A stretch of DNA of 64,000 bases from Daucus carota subsp. sativus. Lineage: Eukaryota; Streptophyta; Magnoliopsida; Apiales; Apiaceae. Under the pieces are notes generated by a model. The model was not told the origin of the DNA, ran no database searches, and saw only the letters and a list, made by a program, of their open reading frames with translations. This document shows positions 57,419 to 64,000 of this stretch, piece by piece; position 1 is the stretch's first letter; every line of letters begins with the position of its first letter. The translations under genes and the position numbers were made by a program. The stretch is from NCBI RefSeq assembly GCF_001625215.2, contig NC_030385.2, positions 45,905,598 through 45,969,597 of the forward strand. The letters are read 5' to 3'.

Positions 57419-60400
57419 ATGCTTAAGCCAAGAGAAACTGATATACCTGCCCTCTTTCTGTTCTTCGTTGTGTTCCCTCTGGTTGCTTACTACTTACTAG
57501 GACGATGGAGTGAGTTATCAAAAAAGAAGGAAACGTCAAGCTTACTTGCTAATTGCGATGCTGAAGAATCTTTTAGGGCAGAATCAATGACAGCGGCAAC
57601 TCTCATCCCTCTTGTTCCTTTGACAAAAGTTGGAATTCATGAATGTGCTAGATGCTATGCTCCATCTACAACCCGTTGCTCTCGGTGCAAGTCTGTTCGC
57701 TACTGGTATACATTTACCTAACCTTAAGAAGCAACAGTTTGTAGTTACATACAAGTGTGAAAAGAAGTACTACATTTGATGCACACAATTACACTTGTTT
57801 GGTAAAACTAGAATATGCTATGCACTAGAAAAGTAGATAGATCAAAAAGTTTCTATGTATAGATAGTGATTCACAGATTATCATATACCAAGAATAATAC
57901 ACATGGGTAAGGTGGTCACAGCCTAACAAGTCATGTATTCTACATCTAACAGTTAAAGAATGCGCAGTTGGATAACCAGATAATATAGGAAGTTAGGAAC
58001 CTTGTTATGCATGGTATCCACTTAAACAAACATATAACTTCCATATTAAATTAATGCAGTTCTGGGAGGTGTCAGATAATGCATTGGAGGCAAGTTCACA
58101 AGCATGAGTGTCAGCAACTAGAATACAGCAGCAGCAGCTCGTCTCCGAAGGATCTCTCAGATGATAAACCTGTGCGTGAAAGGGTCTTATTTGATGACAA
58201 TTTAGCATCTGGCAATATGCAGGGTAGACATGAGAATGCTACCACTGAATATATGAGTCATCAACATGTCAGCGCAGCTTCATTAGGGACTGCTGCTTGC
58301 ATTACTCCAGATGCATCTGACCCTTACCTGATGGAGCGATCTGTTGGCAAGCAGGTGTACCTGAATTCGAAGAAGGAAAAGCTAAGAAAAGAGGATGAGA
58401 CGATATTAGAGTCTTCCGAAGATGCTTGCAGGCATAGCGGTACAGTTTCCAAGGAAGCTGGAAATCAGGTTCTTGGTTTAAATGATTTATAGTAATTTTG
58501 TAATTAATTATAGTCCATGGTTTATAACCAACCCCTCGTAGGACAAAGCACAAACCTTTTAGTCAGTTTCATCTTTTTAAATTGCTAATAGTTATCATGC
58601 TGCATGCAGTTGGGAGAAAATGAAAGTAACGAGAAGATGAAAGCAAATACAAGTAGTAGACGCAGTACTTCAAGAAGTAAAATGAATGATAGTAAGTCGA
58701 AAATCTGAAATGAGAAAGTTTTTGTATTAAGTAACAATTTGAAATATGTATAAGCAGTAGCGATATTAATGATTCAACACGTGCTACATGGAAACAGCTT
58801 TGATTAATGGAGGGCGCCTAGTTAGGGAGGGAACTACTTGCAATGATGAAGTCTTGTATAACTGTTCATCTGAAGGAATTCCAACAAATAGAAGCACTAG
58901 AGCTAAAAGTGGTTCACATGTACCTGGAACCAAAATGAATAGATTAACCAGATCAAAGTCGAGAGCATCAATTGAGCTATCATCTCCAGATATGGAAAGA
59001 AAGGATCAACGTTTGGACATGTCAGGTAAATTATGTTTAGTCTCATTTCTCTAAGCTACCTTAATATTTTCCTATATATTTTTCTTATAATGTTATTGTG
59101 ATGCAGAGGTTGGTAGACCGAGGGGTACTGCTCCCCAGGAAGGCAGCGAAGTTCCAAATACAGGATTTTCAAAGACGAGTGGGTTAATGAGGTCAACAAA
59201 ACATGAAAGACTGGAATCCACTGAAGTTAAGGGCGATACTCATAAGAAAACCAAGGTATTAGAACTGCAGAACCATCCTGGATAGGGTAGAATGGAGACC
59301 AATAAGCTCCTGGATAGTGATGCACTCTTTTCCCTTTTGGGGTCTTGAGACGTGAATATAATCTCAAGCTTAATTTATGTTACTTATTGTTGCAGATGCT
59401 ATTTCCATATGAAGATTTTGTGAAGTTCTTCCAGTGTAGAACATTCAATTTATCGCCTAGAGGTCTTGTAAATTGTGGAAACAGGTACTTTTTTCTACTT
59501 TGTACTGTAAATGTTTTTAACATTATACTGAAATTATCTTTGAGGTAAATACAGATTCTTTTATTCCAGTATATAAAAATCTGTAGTTTCCACGTATGTG
59601 TGTGTAAAAAATGCAAGTTTATTGTCACTCAAGAATTTCAGGAAATCATGTTATTGTATTGGGGAAACATCCCAGATAACCAACGTATAAATATACTTAG
59701 ACTCTGAGTGTACCTAATGTTATCTTTCTGCAATCAGCAGTTCTGAAAAACACCATATTATAATGAATGTTGTTTGCTCTACTGACTTGCAATACATCTC
59801 TCTGTGGTCCTGTGGATATAACAGTTTCTGTGGTTTTTTTTTTTCCTTCCAAATCACAAGTTTCGGGCCTTTATTAATTAGTGATGTTTTCTTGTTGCAG
59901 CTGTTATGCTAATGCGGTGTTGCAATGTTTAACCTATACAAAGCCTCTGACCATCTTTTTTCTCCGTCGAACACATTCAAGAACTTGTAACCTCACTTTC
60001 CATCATGCAGTTCTGTTAATTATTACTGAAGTTTCGTAAATATATATGCTTCTCTTCTCATATAAATTTAAATGTACTTTATATGCATGTTAGGTTGCAG
60101 TAAAGATTGGTGCCTCATGTGTGAACTTGAGCAACATGTTGCAATGCTAACAGAAAGTGGAGGCCCGCTGTCTCCCAGCAGACTTTTATCGCATATGGGT
60201 AGTATAAATCGCCACATTAGTTATGGAAGTCAGGAAGATGCACATGAATTTTTAAGGTCCACTAATATTTTATATATTTTCCTTTCTTGTTATTTTACAT
60301 TCGACTTCTGGACTTTATAAGTGAGAGGGGGATGTAAATTGTAGTTTATCCTTGGGTTTCCTACAATTGTGAGTGGCTTTTGCGGAATGTCAAATATACC

Positions 60401-63254
60401 TATTACAATGTATGTGTTGTTTGCTTTGTTGATAAAACTAGCATGCATGTAATACTACATTTTGTTTCCTGCTTCTGTAAAATTAGGTATGTCGTTACTT
60501 CAATGCAATCTATATGCCTGGAGAAATTGGGTGGAGAAAACAAGTTAGATACCAAATTGCAGGAAACAACCTTTATACACCATACTTTTGGAGGACGTCT
60601 TATATCCAAGGTAATCATACGTTCTGCTTCTCACACATCTAGTCTGGGATGTGATTTTACTTCACTGTATGCATACTTTGGATGACCGTAATAACTTCCT
60701 CTAATGTCAATCTTACTGCCCACAGGTCAAATGTTTAAGATGTTATCACGAGTCAGAACGATCTGAAATCTTTATGGATTTGACATTGGAAATTTTTGGT
60801 TGGGTCGAGTCGTTGCAAGATGCATTAACCCAGTTTACCAGTGCAGAAGCTTTGGATGGAGATAACATGTACAAATGCGGAAGGTTGGCTGGTTCTCTAC
60901 CACTATTATTCGTTTTGAATGGATCACTAAAAAATTCCAACATGCAGTGACAATTTCTATTGTATATAAATTATTACAGGTGTGCTGAATATGTCCGAGC
61001 CGAGAAGAAGTTGTGCATACAGGAAGCTCCTAATATCTTGACGATAGTCTTAAAAAGATTTCAGGTGAACCTATAAAGTCCTCATCTATTGTTCTTTAAA
61101 TCTCTTGTTCGACACTTTGCCTATAGCCATATTAATCCAGTTTTTTGTTCACCATACAAAGCAGTTTTGTAGGATTAGTGTGTAATATAGAAAGTTACTC
61201 CCTCTGTCCCTCTCATTTCTTTACACTTTTTTTTACATTGCTAGACACGCATTTTAAGGCGCATATAAAACATAGTTTCGTAACTTTTTTTTTTTTGCAT
61301 AAAAGTTTAGATAGTAAATTTTTATTCAGAAGGGAAAAAAATTCAAAATAATTTATCAAACTATATTTTGTGAGAGCATTAGAATGCGTGCCTAGTCCCT
61401 GTCCCCCAATGTAAACAATTGAGGGGGACGCTATTTTAGGCGTCCTTAGTGATGCCCCTAGCAACTTCTTTTATGGTTTGTATTGTCAACATTAAAAAAT
61501 GTTGGTCTATGTGCATCTTTTATACGTTTAATCGCCGCTGCAATCCATGCCAGGCCAACTTACTACCTTAACCTTCTACTGACTGATGTTGTTAGAGCCC
61601 CATTACTTATTGTTGATTTACTTTATAGACTTTCAATTCTTAAAAAGTCGATTCAGCTTAATGATTTTACTTTCTCAGGAAGGAAACTATGGAAAGATAA
61701 ACAAGTGTATTACTTTCCCAGAGATGCTGGATATGATACCTTTCATGACCGGGGCAGATGATATTCCTCCACTTTACATTCTTTATGCTGTTGTTGTGCA
61801 TATAGATATGCTTAATGCAGCTTTCTCCGGGCACTACATTACCTACTTGAAAGATATGCAAGGCAGTTGGTTCAGGATAGATGACACTGAGGTAATGAGT
61901 CTTTTTAAGAACAGATCTTAGATTTGCAGTATTTTGAAAACGCTTGAACATATCCTTGTTTAACATTTATGAATAAATGTTGTAATTTTTGTTGATTTAA
62001 GTGGGGTAAATTATATCGATATACATGGAAAACTCATAAATATACTATAAAACATACAATATAAGATTATCTGTTTTAAGTTGTAACTTGTAACTTTTTT
62101 GGCAAAGCAGGGCCTTCAAATACATTACTCTCAGTATAGAGAAATCTTGAAACATTAATGAGAACTGTCCATGGTAGTTGGCATAATTAGGTTCAATAGT
62201 AATTGGGTTGTATCTACTTTATTAATAAATATTGGTATAACAGTGATACTACAGCAGCTTTTCTCATGATGAGAGAGAATTAGTAAATAGGATTACGATC
62301 TTTATGGGAATTTTTATCACCCTGTATGAGAAGAGTGAATATTGTGAAAATCCAAATCATGTCTCATTTGACAGGTCCAGCCGGTGGAGATGAGCCAGGT
62401 CATGTCTGAAGGAGCATATATATTATTCTATATGAGGTAAGCATGCGTTGCTACAGAATTTCAATAATCGTCATGAGCTTGCTTCATTTTGCAGAAATAG
62501 TTCTTCGAAAAACAATGAAAGAAACTACCATGTTGATGTTTTTACCCACTTTTACCTAAAAAATTATTTGTAAAAAAGTATCTACAATTGTTTGTAAACA
62601 GAATAAAGAATTTTGACCTGCATCTTATAATTTATTATGATACAACAGCTATTCTTTTCAACTTGATAAATATTAAAATTTTACAGGTCCTCTCCTCGCC
62701 CTGGAAGTGGTCAAACTGGTAGCCTTGTTCAGCACCAATCCTCTGGTCTTCCAAAGCAACGATCATCTAAAACACAGAAGTTGGCGAGACTAGGACATAG
62801 TAGATCTGGTAGCCACTTTGTCAGCTCTGAGCCATCTGCCGGTCATAGGCCCGAAATGCCTAACCATCCCTATAAATGGATACATAGTAGTTCAAACAGC
62901 GACATTAGAGCACCTTATATGGATAATTACCCAAGATCAAGAACCATGGATTTTTCAGATGCTACATCAAGTGATTGGTCCATTTTCACCAGTTCAGATG
63001 ATGCATCCTTTACTACTGACAGTACCAGAGACTCCTTTAGCACAGTGGATCATGCCGATGCAGGCAACATGGATCTCAGTGCGTCTTTATTCAACAGCTT
63101 TTGTGCCCCAGAGTACCCCTCCCATAAAACTGTGTCGTGCAGTAGGTTCAGTGGCAGTAAGTTCCGGGAAAGATTTGTTCATGAAGAGAATGGTAACGTT
63201 TATGATTCTGGCAATGATGACAAATGGAATCAGGTCAGTTTTCCTTCATCGTAG
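57419..63254 (+). CDS. Ubiquitin carboxyl-terminal hydrolase, MYND type (UBP16-like)
   Basis: Fourteen exons give 900 residues: 57419-57705, 58060-58468, 58610-58691, 58798-59025, 59107-59255, 59396-59484, 59901-59986, 60094-60256, 60487-60610, 60726-60883, 60980-61064, 61679-61891, 62375-62436 and 62687-63254. An N-terminal membrane helix (ALFLFFVVFPLVAYYLL) is followed by a MYND zinc finger (CARCYAPSTTRCSRC to HKHEC) and a long disordered Ser/Lys/Arg-rich region. The USP domain has the Cys box GLVNCGNSCYANAVLQC with the catalytic Cys, the SKDWCLMCELE insert, and the His box AFSGHYITYLKD and WFRIDD. The Ser-rich tail ends VSFPSS. This is the UBP15-19 architecture. The enzymes remove ubiquitin from targets; Arabidopsis UBP16 stabilises SHM1 and affects salt and cadmium tolerance. 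The first exon is also open for 22 codons upstream of this ATG (57353-57418), so an earlier start is possible. Confidence 0.92.
61198..61433. mobile_element. Stowaway-like MITE in a UBP intron
   Basis: The left end CTCCCTCTGTCCCTCTCATT follows TA at 61196-61197. The right part has CCCTGTCCCCCAATGT and a GAGGGGGACG end, roughly inverted. Internal AACATAGTTTCG and AACTATATTTTG blocks are inverted as in the related elements. It lies in the intron between exons 11 and 12, where it should be spliced out. Confidence 0.65.
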
Positions 63255-64000
63255 TATGTACATGTAGAAGGAGAGGATAACCCATAGGCCCTCGTCCGAT
63301 ATATAATAGCTGTAATTAATTCTAACTTGTAGCATAATTAGCCAAAGTGGAACAAAGTGTCTTTGGAAGTTTTTTTTTAGATATTTCTGTTGAATTAGAC
63401 ACACAACTTGGGCATGCCTGCTCGAGTTTTTTGTACTACCTGGAGAAATAGGTTTCTAAACGGGGCTTTTTTCTCAATTCTGTCCAGTTTTTTATTTGTT
63501 GCAAATTTGCATATAGTATAATGCACTTGGCACCTTAAGAATAGTCTTTGATGTGATGCCATTTCAAGTTGCAAACGCGACGAATCTATTTTAGTTGACC
63601 ACAGTTACAAACACAACAAATCTATTTTGCTCAACCTAAACTACTAATTACCCCGAGTTTATATATAGGATCCTACTCTACTAGAATTAGAAAACCCCAT
63701 TTATCCCTGGAACTTCAAATCCCAAACAATATTATGGGGCTGTTCGTTTCCAAGAAGCAGAAGCTGCTTTTGGCTTCTGCTTTTCTTGACCCGTTTGTGT
63801 AAATAAGCAGAAACACTTTTAAGAAGTTGAGAATGCTAGCTTGTCTTTCAGAGCTTTTGCTTCTTTTCCAAACACTTAATTAATATTTACTTCTCACTTT
63901 TAATCCACTTCTGCACTTTAAGCAAGAAGTCATTTTTTAAGCTTTCACAAACAGCCCCTATATCCCCGCTCATCCACCCACACGTCCACTTATTTATCTA
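63255..64000. other. UBP 3' flank
   Basis: 3' UTR and intergenic DNA with one MITE near the end (63736-63958). The window ends before another gene appears. Confidence 0.5.
63736..63958. mobile_element. TIR MITE, probably hAT-like
   Basis: GGGGCTGTTCGTTTCCAAGA at left is inverted at right, where the reverse complement reads GGGGCTGTTTGTGAAAGCTT. The interior is built of AAGCAGAAGC and CTTCTGCTT repeats in both orientations. It is 223 bp and non-coding. The target duplication is unclear. Confidence 0.75.

Overview
The window is nuclear DNA of a flowering plant, and a eudicot by gene content. It is AT-rich, has spliced genes with GT-AG introns, carries typical plant gene families (B-box, SWEET, FLX-like, ICR, UBP16-like) and is full of plant-type DNA transposons. 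The species cannot be read from the sequence. All exon boundaries below were placed by hand from splice signals, reading frame and family homology recalled from memory.

Layout. Bases 1-12000 are a decayed tandem array of double B-box (BBX) zinc-finger genes on the minus strand. It holds the upstream region of a copy lying left of the window (1-1870), a whole copy (3262-4482), an orphan first exon (5932-6111) and a second whole copy (9453-10628). The upstream regions are paralogous, so each serves as an empty site for transposons found in the others. Those are a hAT-type element, a PIF/Harbinger-type MITE six bases before an ATG, and a Helitron. The array abuts a minus-strand NADH/NAD kinase of the NADK3 type (12885-15143). 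A copy of that kinase's tail sits inside the array at about 2411-2700.

Next come a plus-strand SWEET2-type sugar transporter (17520-19304), a minus-strand single-pass membrane protein of unknown function (20126-20765) and a plus-strand FLX-like coiled-coil protein (23779-26172). A gene-poor stretch of about 10.5 kb follows, with several MITEs, a tandem duplication and TIR elements sitting inside TA microsatellites. Then comes an extended-PHD protein (36746-37859). A transposon stack at 38547-43879 includes a 4-kb Mutator-like element with perfect 91-bp inverted repeats. The right part holds an ICR/RIP (ROP interactor) gene (49045-50608), a tRNA-Glu (51002-51074, minus) and a 14-exon MYND-type ubiquitin protease of the UBP16 class (57419-63254).

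The genes do not form a pathway; this is ordinary plant gene order. The notable biology is the BBX array, where duplication, deletion and transposon insertion have produced an intact single-B-box reading frame that resembles a microprotein, next to rapidly evolving promoter minisatellites. Also notable are a group of TIR elements that lie inside TA repeats and share similar termini, and the nested young MULE.
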